Below, one piece after another: positions 36,801 through 45,359 of a stretch of 64,000 nucleotides of DNA. The notes under the pieces were generated by a model. The model did no database searches, was not told the DNA's origin, and saw only the letters and a list, made by a program, of their open reading frames with translations. Every line of letters starts with the position of its first letter. Position 1 is the first letter of the stretch. A program made the translations under genes and the position numbers. The stretch spans positions 39,919 through 103,918 of the forward strand of contig JADKGL010000028.1 in NCBI GenBank assembly GCA_016722295.1, read 5' to 3'. The DNA comes from Saprospiraceae bacterium (GTDB taxonomy: Bacteria > Bacteroidota > Bacteroidia > Chitinophagales > Saprospiraceae).

Positions 36801-36839
36801 TACAATTGAACGATCTAGAAAGGTAGATCATTTATTGTA
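36801..36839. terminator. Possible weak bidirectional terminator hairpin
   Basis: A nested inverted repeat has an outer tacaat (36801-36806)/attgta (36834-36839) and an inner gatcta (36812-36817)/tagatc (36824-36829) around a 6-base loop. It lies between convergent genes. The stem is AT-rich and there is no long T-tract, so termination strength is doubtful. Confidence 0.4.
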
Positions 36840-36962
36840 CTATTCAATTTTAATATAATAAAATATTATCCGTATTATTTGATTCAAAACTAGAAATAAT
36901 ACCAAAGTGAAATACACCCTAGTTCAATATTATATAATTCACTTAGGTATAACAAGTCTCTA

Positions 36963-37589
36963 TCAGATCAGTCTATAAATCTGCATAATATCTTCTAGTA
37001 CTTTTGGAAAATCTATATTGAGATCTATTAATTTTCCTGTTCGGATATTGAATACCCAACCACTAACAGTAATCCCTCTGTCTCTATAAGCTTCTTGTAC
37101 TACTGCTGTCTTAATCACATTAATTGCCTGTTCCTGCACATTAAGCTCTACCAATCTATCAAATCGATCCTGCTCATTGGCGATAGCATTTAATTCATCT
37201 TTGTGAATCCTATACACATCTCGAATATTTCTCAACCAAGGATTTAAAATACCGAGATCAGATTGCTGTAATGATGCTTTTACACCGCCACATTCATAAT
37301 GCCCACAGATGATAATGTGCTTGACTTTTAGATGTCGCACAGCATAATTAATCACTGACATAGCATTGAGGTCAATTGAGATGACCATATTGGCGACATT
37401 GCGGTGAATGAAGACTTCACCAGGCATTGCACCCATTAAATCTTCTGCTGTGACACGGCTATCTGAACATCCAATATACAAAACTTCCGGAGTCTGGCCT
37501 TTGGACAATTCCTTAAAGTAATCTGGATTGGATTTGAGTTTGCTGGCTATCCATTCTTCATTATTTTTAAATATTTTTGCAAAATCCAT
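36963..37589 (-). CDS. Beta-class carbonic anhydrase
   Basis: The 208-residue enzyme hydrates CO2 to bicarbonate. Zinc ligands are visible as Cys41 in IGCSDSRV, His97 and Cys100 in CGHYECGG, with the Asp43-Arg45 catalytic dyad. HRNVANMV completes the active site. There is no signal peptide, so it is cytosolic. It starts 9 bases after the bestrophin-family gene and must share its transcript, which suggests a joint bicarbonate-handling role. Confidence 0.95.
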   Translation of the reverse strand: MDFAKIFKNNEEWIASKLKSNPDYFKELSKGQTPEVLYIGCSDSRVTAEDLMGAMPGEVFIHRNVANMVISIDLNAMSVINYAVRHLKVKHIIICGHYECGGVKASLQQSDLGILNPWLRNIRDVYRIHKDELNAIANEQDRFDRLVELNVQEQAINVIKTAVVQEAYRDRGITVSGWVFNIRTGKLIDLNIDFPKVLEDIMQIYRLI

Positions 37590-37598
37590 AATTCTTTT

Positions 37599-38621
37599 TT
37601 AAGTTAATATGCTGTTTATTGCTTTAATTGGTTTCAATTGATGTGGTTCATTTATAATTTCAAGTAAATCAATTTCAATATTTCTACTCATTGCGGTAAT
37701 CGGAATATCATTTGCACTGCCTTCAAATGGATTCTCGGTGGCTTCACCAATTTTCTCCATACTAGTGAAAATCCATCCTGATAATGCAGAAAATGGAATA
37801 GACAGCCAGATAAACTGACTTCCTAGATCAGCAAACTCTTGAATCATTCCAAAAGGCAATAAACAAATAAAAATTTTAATCAACCATAGACTTATCGTCG
37901 TAAACTGCCGTGGATATGGAAAATTTTTTATCCGCTCACTGCCACCTTGCTGGTTATATAATTCAGCAAGAATCTTTTCCATCTCCATGTGTCTAAAATC
38001 TTCGATATAACCATCATCAAACAATCTCCTCACATGTGAAGATTGCAAGGCAATAATTTGTGCAGCTTTGTTAGATTTATTCATTATATGTTCTAACTCA
38101 CTAGCAGATAAATAGGGGCGCAATGTATCCGCCATTTCGCTTTCCTGTTCATGAACAGAAAATCTCTTACTTTTGAATTCAGCATTATATTCCTTGTAAA
38201 TCCCTTCCCATGGTTTTGCTTCACGAAGTTGATAACGCAATGCTGCCAACCAAGCAAAATGTCTATTCATTAATTCCAATCTGATTTGATGCAGTTCTGC
38301 TTCAGAAAGTTTATGCTCTGCATGTTTATTACTAATATAATCTTTTACCATCAATCCCCATGTCCTACTGAAATTTACAATAGCTCCCCAAATTTTTCTT
38401 GCTTCCCAGGTGCGATCATATGCAGCATTATTTTTAAATCCCACCATAAAGGCTACCGCTGTACCCAATAAAGCTACCGGCAACCAAGGTATTGCAATCC
38501 ATTTTAAGTCAAAAATCTGATATAATACGACGGGGATAGAGGAAATAACAAGTAAAAGATAAATATCTTTTCGAGTCCAAAACAGCACTTCCTTAGTCGA
38601 ATAATTATTACCAATATGCAT
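37599..38621 (-). CDS. Bestrophin-family anion channel
   Basis: The 340-residue protein belongs to the bestrophin/UPF0187 family. It has two N-terminal helices (about residues 20-65; IPWLPVALLGTAVAFMVGFKNNAAYDRTWEAR is the family core). A long cytosolic helical region follows, then a second hydrophobic pair at about 240-285 (LWLIKIFICLLPFGM, FIWLSIPFSALSGWIF). Bacterial bestrophins form pentameric ion channels; plant and algal relatives pass bicarbonate to carbonic anhydrase. Direct linkage to a carbonic anhydrase gene makes bicarbonate conduction plausible here, though ion selectivity cannot be read. Confidence 0.87.
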   Translation of the reverse strand: MHIGNNYSTKEVLFWTRKDIYLLLVISSIPVVLYQIFDLKWIAIPWLPVALLGTAVAFMVGFKNNAAYDRTWEARKIWGAIVNFSRTWGLMVKDYISNKHAEHKLSEAELHQIRLELMNRHFAWLAALRYQLREAKPWEGIYKEYNAEFKSKRFSVHEQESEMADTLRPYLSASELEHIMNKSNKAAQIIALQSSHVRRLFDDGYIEDFRHMEMEKILAELYNQQGGSERIKNFPYPRQFTTISLWLIKIFICLLPFGMIQEFADLGSQFIWLSIPFSALSGWIFTSMEKIGEATENPFEGSANDIPITAMSRNIEIDLLEIINEPHQLKPIKAINSILT

Positions 38622-38700
38622 GTAATATATCTATTTAAAAGGTAAATATATATATTTTACAAAGACTGCAATCAAAAATAATCTTCGCGGAAAAATGGAT

Positions 38701-40077
38701 TTACTTTGTTAAAATAAACTTGTGGCTTTCATTAACTTCGCGATTAAAAATTTTTAGAATATATGTTCCAGCATATAAATCTTCTGTCGGAAAATAACTA
38801 AGCGTCTGACCTTGATGAATTTTATTGGTTTTAATAAGATGACCATGGATGTCAATCAACTCAAGATTTACTTCTTTCTCGATAAAATGCGTTGCTTGTA
38901 TTGCAATAAGCTCTGCTGTTGAATTGACGATGACTTTAAAATTTGATTTATTAAAGTTCCCTTGCTCTCCAATTGATGTCGTATTCGGTGTATATTTTGT
39001 GACCGATTCATTAATATTAGTAACTTTTGAGGCAATGACATTGCCATAATACGTCGGTCCAACTAGATAGGGATAAGTCGAATTATGCTTTTCATCCACA
39101 GTAGCAAAATAACAATAAATTCCATTTGGATATTCTGGGGTAACACAAAATCTTCCATTGTGTACATCCAGATAACTCTGATCATTTGGATGAGAAACCC
39201 ATTCGTAATCTTCTCTGAAATAGCCCAAAGGATAAGTATTGTTAACTACAGGTCCATCACCTACATCGGTGCCATTGGCATGGTGTGTGCGCACAGTAAT
39301 ATTGCGAAGTTGATATCCAGATTTAATTCTGGTGATGCCACCTGTGCCATCATTATTAGCATAGCCATAAGCTCCATAAACAGGATAACCATCATAGGCA
39401 AATCCGATTAGTGGCGAATGTTGTGCACTATTTATAGTATACAGCCCATCAGCATCATATAAATTGCAGATATTGGATACTACATTGAGATCCAATTTGA
39501 ATGCGCTTGGATTCTGATGATGATGATAATTCGTTCCCGCTGGGTGTCCCTTTGCACAATCAAAACCTGCACGTTCTGCAATTACTGCATCTCGATTCCA
39601 AGCTTGAGTTGCACCCATTCCACCCGGACAAGGTGTTCGGCCAGGACCGCCACAAAGAGAATTGGTCGAAGTATTCCACGCTACACCATCTCTATAATCA
39701 AACATAGCAACACCATTGATGAAAACACCAATATTACCACCACTAGTGGCGGTTAATGCGCCAGTATTTTTGCTAGGATTCAGAGGAAATTTAAAGATTG
39801 CATTTTGACTTCCAGCTTGGTTGGGATTTCCATCCAAATATGGACCTACTGCATAAGCTGGTATACCATTAGTTTTAACATATACAGAATTTGCAGAATA
39901 GCTTACTTCTTGACAATTCACCAATATCCCATTCGATATTGCTGTTGAATTTCCAGAGACATAATAATTGCCTGTGACTGTTGTATTTTGAAGCCATTTG
40001 GTAATGGCAGGATTTAATTGTGAAAATGCAATATGGCTTATAAATAGCAAACTTAAAAGAATGATTTGTTTGAACAT
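38701..40077 (-). CDS. YHYH-domain secreted protein with T9SS sorting domain
   Basis: The 458-residue protein has a signal peptide (IILLSLLFISHIAFSQ). A YHYH domain carries a His cluster in HPAGTNYHHHQNPSAF at about residue 180-195 and the SPLIGFAYDGYPVYGAYGY core. A C-terminal sorting domain follows (AGTYILKIFNREVNESHKF). YHYH proteins are exported and of unknown function; the His cluster may bind metal. It starts 53 bases after the MbnH-like gene on the same strand, so it may be its third operon member. Confidence 0.83.
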   Translation of the reverse strand: MFKQIILLSLLFISHIAFSQLNPAITKWLQNTTVTGNYYVSGNSTAISNGILVNCQEVSYSANSVYVKTNGIPAYAVGPYLDGNPNQAGSQNAIFKFPLNPSKNTGALTATSGGNIGVFINGVAMFDYRDGVAWNTSTNSLCGGPGRTPCPGGMGATQAWNRDAVIAERAGFDCAKGHPAGTNYHHHQNPSAFKLDLNVVSNICNLYDADGLYTINSAQHSPLIGFAYDGYPVYGAYGYANNDGTGGITRIKSGYQLRNITVRTHHANGTDVGDGPVVNNTYPLGYFREDYEWVSHPNDQSYLDVHNGRFCVTPEYPNGIYCYFATVDEKHNSTYPYLVGPTYYGNVIASKVTNINESVTKYTPNTTSIGEQGNFNKSNFKVIVNSTAELIAIQATHFIEKEVNLELIDIHGHLIKTNKIHQGQTLSYFPTEDLYAGTYILKIFNREVNESHKFILTK

Positions 40078-40130
40078 ATAAAGATCTATTTTGAATTTAG
40101 ATGATTTTTATTTTGAAAACTTGCGAAAAA

Positions 40131-41147
40131 TTAATTGATTTTTTTAGGAAATTGGTGTTTTGGATTGAAAACAAATGCTTTATCATTTAAAGTCAATAAA
40201 AAAGAAATCAAATCTACCTTTTCATTTGAACTTAGAAGTATAGGGTTATTTAATTCTTTGGACAAATTCACTGAACGATCTATTCCATTTGAATAATGAT
40301 CTATCACTTGCGAAATTTTATTGAAGCGACCATCATGCATATAGGGATAGGTATAGCTGAGGTTGCGCAAGCTGGGCACTTTAAATAAAAGACTATCAGA
40401 TGGCATCTTAGTAATATTCCAACGTCCATAATCATTTAATGTCGTGTCTACTGACAAACCATTTGACTTAAACTGATGATTGGTAAATAGCGGTTCAGTA
40501 TGACATGAATTGCAATGTTTTATAAAAAGATGATAACCATTTCTTTCTTGAAGATTAAACTCAACTTTGCCCTGCCTTACAGAATCATATCGCGAATTTG
40601 CTGAAATTAAAGTCAATTGAAACTGTGCTAAACTTTTCAAAATGCGCTCACTCGAAATGAGGCTATCATGGTAGGTCTTAAAAAATAATTCTCTATACTC
40701 AGACGAAGAATTCAGTCTTGTGATCACATCTTGTATAGATGAAGCCATTTCTTTTGAATGACTTATTGGAGCCAGAGCTTGAACATCTAAATGATTTATT
40801 GCTCCATCCCACATGAATGATTCATGCCAAGCAAGATTGAACAATGCTGGAGCATTTCGCTGACCAATTTGATCCTGAATCCCATGGCTCAAACTGTGGT
40901 CAGTATGCGCAAATGCATTAAACGGTGAATGACATGATGCACATGAAATCGATTGATCAGCTGAAAGTATAGGATCGTAAAATAATTTTCTGCCCAATTG
41001 TATTGTATTTTCATCCAGTGGATTTCTTGAAAAATCATATTTTACTGCCGGAAAATAATTGGGATAATCCAATTGATATTTATAAACACAGAAGGAGCCC
41101 ATTAAAAATATCAATATTACGAAAACGAAAATTAAGCTCACTTTCAT
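40131..41147 (-). CDS. Di-heme cytochrome c peroxidase/MauG family protein, MbnH-like
   Basis: The protein has one N-terminal hydrophobic anchor or signal (LIFVFVILIFLMGSFCVYKY). Two c-heme sites follow, CASCH and CNSCH, as in bacterial CcpA/MauG enzymes. RNAPALFNLAWHESFMWDG and PSLRNLSYTYPYMHDGRF match family cores. The upstream gene encodes an MbnP-like protein, and the two overlap by the 4 bases ATGA. The start is therefore set at 41147 rather than the upstream 41165. MbnH oxidises a Trp of MbnP to kynurenine; the same role is inferred here from the pair. Confidence 0.85.
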   Translation of the reverse strand: MKVSLIFVFVILIFLMGSFCVYKYQLDYPNYFPAVKYDFSRNPLDENTIQLGRKLFYDPILSADQSISCASCHSPFNAFAHTDHSLSHGIQDQIGQRNAPALFNLAWHESFMWDGAINHLDVQALAPISHSKEMASSIQDVITRLNSSSEYRELFFKTYHDSLISSERILKSLAQFQLTLISANSRYDSVRQGKVEFNLQERNGYHLFIKHCNSCHTEPLFTNHQFKSNGLSVDTTLNDYGRWNITKMPSDSLLFKVPSLRNLSYTYPYMHDGRFNKISQVIDHYSNGIDRSVNLSKELNNPILLSSNEKVDLISFLLTLNDKAFVFNPKHQFPKKIN

Positions 41148-41827
41148 TTCGATAAATTGATACAATCTACAATTCTCTTTGAAAATAATAATGACTTCTC
41201 ACTTGGGCTCATGATGTTGTACTCATTCTGTAAATGATGAATTGAAATAAGTTTTGACAAGTCAAGATTAAAACTCAAATCACTGGATTGATTGACTTCA
41301 AAGACTAAGCGCTGCATTGATGTAAAAGGATAGAGATAGCCTCCAATGTGAAAATTAAATTCATGATTCCTAGAAGGACAAACTTTGCTGCTACCTTCCA
41401 ACTTAAAATTAATATAACCACTTTGCCAGGTCCAGTACATACCATGAATGGGATCCAGATCGCCAGACATGGCTCCAGATACATTGTCTAGGCTATCAGT
41501 CCCTAGGTTAAATTCAATCCTATTATAATGTACATTCGAAATTGAATCAAGCAAAATAAGCTGTGTCAATGGTTGTGAAAAATCAATGAGAAAATTCTTT
41601 TTTCCAATTGAACCAATAAATTCCTCATCGCGATAAAACTTAATATCGGAAATATAAAATTTTAAATTAGAGAAAGAAATACTATCGTCTCCAAAAGCAT
41701 AATTATAATCAAGCTGTAATTTTTCACCATTAATACTAGCATTAAATGAGACAGCTTTTGTCTTATCTTGAGATAGAACAATGTTAAAATTAACAAACAA
41801 AAACAAAATGACAGTCACAAATTTCAC
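41144..41827 (-). CDS. MbnP-family exported protein
   Basis: The 227-residue protein has a signal peptide (ILFLFVNFNIVLSQ) and a beta-sandwich with MbnP hallmarks. These are SFSNLKFYISDIKFY near residue 50, HYNRIEFNLGTD near residue 100, DPIHGMYWTWQSGYINFKLE near residue 125, and HIGGY. MbnP of methanotrophs is a periplasmic copper-binding protein whose Trp is modified by MbnH. Two Trp residues sit in the conserved YWTWQ here. It overlaps the MbnH-like gene by four bases. No methanobactin precursor or transport genes are near. Confidence 0.83.
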   Translation of the reverse strand: MKFVTVILFLFVNFNIVLSQDKTKAVSFNASINGEKLQLDYNYAFGDDSISFSNLKFYISDIKFYRDEEFIGSIGKKNFLIDFSQPLTQLILLDSISNVHYNRIEFNLGTDSLDNVSGAMSGDLDPIHGMYWTWQSGYINFKLEGSSKVCPSRNHEFNFHIGGYLYPFTSMQRLVFEVNQSSDLSFNLDLSKLISIHHLQNEYNIMSPSEKSLLFSKRIVDCINLSK

Positions 41828-42102
41828 AGCTATTATACAGTTGAAGTGTAATTTGGTTTAAAGGAAAAGGCTGCTTGAGTTTAAATTATTTGGTCATTAT
41901 TTAGGGTAATCCATCCCATCTATAACTGGAATCTGGATTACTATTTTGCTTCCAAACCAAAGACTTATATAGTAAATTTAGTGCTTTGTTGTAATTTTTT
42001 TATTGCAATACATTATGAATTTTAAATTCATATTGTATTGTATCGAAGTTTAAAAACTTCGACAAGCAATCCTTGATTAGTCAAACGACAATGAATTTAA
42101 TC

Positions 42103-43251
42103 CTACCTAACAAACGGATCGGAATATCTTTCATCATTCATAAAATGCTGATCCGTCAAAGTCTTCAAGAAGTTTAGTAAATCTTCCTTATTTTCAGCTG
42201 TCAAATCCATTTTTATAGGTTGGGTACCTGTATTCCAATCTAACAATTGACGACTTAAGAAAGGATGTGCTTGAATTCCAGAATTGTAATGTTCGATTAC
42301 TTCCTCCAACGTCTTAAATCTGCCATCGTGCATGTATGGACCTGTATGTTCAATATTTCTCAAAGAAGGAATTCTGAAGTACCCTTCTCTTTTATCTATG
42401 AATTCACCTAAACCCTTGTCTTTATAACTTAGCTCTAATCCAATATTTGCAAAGGCATTTACATTTACTGAAGTTGAATTTTTAGTATTTCCATTTTCAG
42501 ATCCTGCTCTGAAATTTGCTCCTTGATGGCAACTAAAACAATTTCTATTAAATATGAACTCCCCTTTTTTCTCTGATGAATTTAAAGCAGTTTGGCCTTG
42601 ATCTATTTTTGCATCGAAGGATTGCATCGATCGGATGAATTGCGAAAGTGCTTTGGACAGTTTTTCCTTTGTAATTTCTGGCGTTCCAAAAGCATCATTA
42701 AATAACTTTGAATAATATGAAGTAGATTCCAATTTTTTCTCCAAATTTTCAATTTTCTCAATACCCATTTCAATATGATTATTCAATGGAAGCAAAACCA
42801 TGTCCTCAAGTTTAGCAATTCTACCGTCCCAAAAATAAGAAGTTTGGAAGGCAGCATTTACAATAGACGGAGAGTTTCTAGTCGTTACATTTCCATCAAA
42901 TCCTCTACTCAATGGCTTAACATCTGCAAATGCATTACTCTGTAAATGACATGAGCCACAAGCTACAGTATTATTGTAGGAAAGTTTTTTATCATAAAAC
43001 AATACTCTTCCAAGTGTCGCTCCAGCATCGGTTATTTTATTGCCTGGAGGATTCAAACTTAAAGTATCAAGACCTCCTCCACTCCAAGATCCTGTAGATG
43101 TAGTAATATGTTTTGGTAATGATTTTGGGTAGGACAATAAATTCGAGGGTAAGATAGGCTCGACGCCATTCGCTTGATCAGGTGACAACTCTTTCTGACA
43201 AGATATAAGAATTACTGTTGCCAATAAACTAAGAATGATTAATTTTTTCAT
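42103..43251 (-). CDS. Di-heme cytochrome c peroxidase/MauG family lipoprotein
   Basis: The 382-residue protein has a lipoprotein signal (LATVILISCQKE). Two heme-binding sites are visible: CGSCHLQSNAFAD and CFSCHQGANF. RNSPSIVNAAFQTSYFWDG and PSLRNIEHTGPYMHDGRFKTL are family cores. It is a paralogue of the MbnH-like protein, with clearly different sequence. It lies 16 bases after an outer-membrane barrel-type gene in one operon. It may reduce peroxide or modify a protein partner; the substrate is not known. Confidence 0.88.
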   Translation of the reverse strand: MKKLIILSLLATVILISCQKELSPDQANGVEPILPSNLLSYPKSLPKHITTSTGSWSGGGLDTLSLNPPGNKITDAGATLGRVLFYDKKLSYNNTVACGSCHLQSNAFADVKPLSRGFDGNVTTRNSPSIVNAAFQTSYFWDGRIAKLEDMVLLPLNNHIEMGIEKIENLEKKLESTSYYSKLFNDAFGTPEITKEKLSKALSQFIRSMQSFDAKIDQGQTALNSSEKKGEFIFNRNCFSCHQGANFRAGSENGNTKNSTSVNVNAFANIGLELSYKDKGLGEFIDKREGYFRIPSLRNIEHTGPYMHDGRFKTLEEVIEHYNSGIQAHPFLSRQLLDWNTGTQPIKMDLTAENKEDLLNFLKTLTDQHFMNDERYSDPFVR

Positions 43252-43267
43252 AAAAATGTATTTAGTA

Positions 43268-43939
43268 TTAAAATTTGTAATTTAAATATATAGAAGTAGG
43301 GCCATAATAATAACTATCTAAACCAGTTTTAATTTGTTCAGGACTATTGAAATCTCTAAAATTATCAAAATAAGTTCTTAACTTTTCAGTAGATACGATA
43401 TAGGTCATTCCTACTTCAGTACTTATACTTAAACGTTCTAAAATAGAATATTGTATACCAAATCGCAATCCTGAACCATAATAAATTTTTTCTTTCTTTT
43501 TTATCACTTGATCAAATCCTGAATCAAGTCCTGATTTGAATCCTGCATATCCAAACAAACCATTTACTGCTATAAAATTTTTCCATCGTCTAGACAACGA
43601 CCAATGGTATTCGAAAGCTAAATTTAAATCCATTTTCCTTTGATCTTCACTTAAGACATCAGAATAGACGTCATATTTTTCTTGTTGCCTTTTTATACTG
43701 GCGCCTAAGCCTATACTAGTTGCAAAATTTTTTGTTAGAAAAAATCTATAAACTAAATCATAGACTAACTTAACATTCAGTGTGTCTATAGTTGATTTAT
43801 TGAATCGATCTAGGAATGAAATTAAGTTTAAGCCAAGTTGATGTCGATCAAGTTTTGGGGTTTCTTTGGCAATATCTTCTTGTGCCAGTAAAGAAATATA
43901 TCCAAGGCAAAAAATTAATATAAATGTACGCTTTATCAT
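43268..43939 (-). CDS. Predicted outer-membrane beta-barrel protein
   Basis: The 223-residue protein has a signal peptide (FILIFCLGYISLLAQ). Alternating amphipathic strands and aromatic strand ends follow (YGSGLRFGIQYSILERLSISTEVGMTYIV, ending YLNYKF) as in small outer-membrane barrels. I recognise no named family. Its ATG overlaps the end of the upstream lipoprotein gene by four bases, and the di-heme lipoprotein gene follows by 16 bases, so all three are likely made together. Confidence 0.7.
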   Translation of the reverse strand: MIKRTFILIFCLGYISLLAQEDIAKETPKLDRHQLGLNLISFLDRFNKSTIDTLNVKLVYDLVYRFFLTKNFATSIGLGASIKRQQEKYDVYSDVLSEDQRKMDLNLAFEYHWSLSRRWKNFIAVNGLFGYAGFKSGLDSGFDQVIKKKEKIYYGSGLRFGIQYSILERLSISTEVGMTYIVSTEKLRTYFDNFRDFNSPEQIKTGLDSYYYGPTSIYLNYKF

Positions 43940-45237
43940 AGTTTTATTTTTTCAAGAAATAATTTTGCAAGACCTGTAAATTGATCGTTAATCTTAGTAA
44001 TCGCATAAGCTTCATTATTATAAATAAAGAAATACAATGGGAAAAGTCTAGTTTTATATGTCATTACCTTATTATAAGGATTTTTATTTTCAATTTTAAC
44101 GACAGATTTCTGAGAAGTGCTTGTGGCGTATATAAATTTATCATCAGATGAAAAACTACTAGAAAAATATGATGGAACTGCTGTGCTGAGTGTTGTCAGC
44201 CTAAGCAATTTATCATTCAATTTTTCATACAACATTCCTGAACTTCCGGATATAATTGTTGGACCATAATTGGCAATAATACAAGTCGTATTAGAAGAAA
44301 AGTCAATGCTGCTTTGAGATTTAATATTTGAAATTATTACATCATTATCAATAAAAGTATAGAGTGAAGCATTTGCCGCGAAATCTTGAGTAGCAACCAG
44401 TACATATTTTCCATCTTGTGTAACACGCAACATTATATTTCTAATTACATCTCCGAATCTTATTGACTTGCCTGTTGACGGATTAAACTTAGCCACTGCA
44501 GCCAAGGATCCACTATAACTATCTGTATAGTAAATATTGCCAAATTTGTCCGTAGCAGTATTATAAATTGATGCACCCTTTGTAATACCATAGAGGGTAT
44601 CTTTTGGTTCGAGATTGTCTCCATCGAAGAAAATAATTTTATCTTCATGTGGTATATAAATTTCAGTTTTACCTGATTGATCATAACCCAAAGAAGGTGA
44701 CAAATTGAAATTATAAGCTTGCTCTGTTTTTACCACTTTTACTTTCATATTATTTAAATCCACAACCTCAATAGTTCGATTGGAATAAAATAAATATAAG
44801 TTACCATTAACATGATCTACCAAATAATTCAAGACTGATAATCCTACTAGAGGAAAATTTAAAAAATCTACAAATTCTTCATTAGAAGCAAGGAGTCCAT
44901 GACCTATATTGACATATACTCTATAATAGGAATTATCGACGGTAGTCGTGTCTGTTATGCTTGTTAAACTTCTTGACCTTATTCTAGCAACAATGGTGTT
45001 AGATTGTAGATCTGCCACACTGCTAAAAGCTGGAGTAGATTGTGTATTTTTAGTAACAATATATTCTACAAATGTCGAAACATTACTCTCACTCCAATGG
45101 AAAGTTGCACCATAATTTAATGGTGTTTTCGTTAATTTAATACTGCTTGAAGTATCTGTATATTTATTCCCATCCTCTTGATAACAAGAAGTAGAAAGTA
45201 AAGAAATAAAAACAATTAGTGTATATAGGTACTTCAT
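43936..45237 (-). CDS. Lipoprotein with fibronectin-like N-terminus and beta-propeller-like repeats
   Basis: The protein begins with a lipoprotein signal (VFISLLSTSCYQED). About 100 residues resemble an Ig/fibronectin fold, and roughly 300 residues form repeated NLYLF/IYYTD/KYVLVATQ strands like a YncE or NHL-type propeller. The start at 45237 is preferred over 45252 because the frameshifted paralogue upstream starts at the same point. The gap to the -7 box is then also similar in the two genes (24 and 22 bases). Function is unknown. The four-base overlap with the barrel gene suggests they work at the same outer-membrane site. Confidence 0.75.
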   Translation of the reverse strand: MKYLYTLIVFISLLSTSCYQEDGNKYTDTSSSIKLTKTPLNYGATFHWSESNVSTFVEYIVTKNTQSTPAFSSVADLQSNTIVARIRSRSLTSITDTTTVDNSYYRVYVNIGHGLLASNEEFVDFLNFPLVGLSVLNYLVDHVNGNLYLFYSNRTIEVVDLNNMKVKVVKTEQAYNFNLSPSLGYDQSGKTEIYIPHEDKIIFFDGDNLEPKDTLYGITKGASIYNTATDKFGNIYYTDSYSGSLAAVAKFNPSTGKSIRFGDVIRNIMLRVTQDGKYVLVATQDFAANASLYTFIDNDVIISNIKSQSSIDFSSNTTCIIANYGPTIISGSSGMLYEKLNDKLLRLTTLSTAVPSYFSSSFSSDDKFIYATSTSQKSVVKIENKNPYNKVMTYKTRLFPLYFFIYNNEAYAITKINDQFTGLAKLFLEKIKL

Positions 45238-45260
45238 AATTTGCTTCAACATTACTGCTA

Positions 45261-45268
45261 CAAATATA
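45261..45268 (-). promoter_or_regulatory. -7 promoter box (TATATTTG) of the propeller lipoprotein operon
   Basis: TATATTTG on the minus strand is preceded after 18 bases by TTG (45287-45289), close to the Bacteroidota promoter pattern. The same octamer lies at the same place before the paralogue (46658-46665). Confidence 0.5.
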
Positions 45269-45359
45269 ATATTATTTTTAGAAAAACAAGTATTTTAATA
45301 AAATTTTGCTTAAAAAACATAAAACATCTTTAAAGCTGAATTCTTTTGGATTTAATTCT

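Noticed and set aside
39085..39756. Plus-strand frames opposite the YHYH gene
   Set aside because: They are shadows of a well-supported minus-strand gene and show no conserved motif or signal.
40131..41827. Possible methanobactin biosynthesis operon
   Set aside because: Only MbnP/MbnH-like proteins are present. No precursor peptide, MbnB/MbnC, MATE exporter or TonB receptor is seen, and MbnP/MbnH pairs occur widely without methanobactin.
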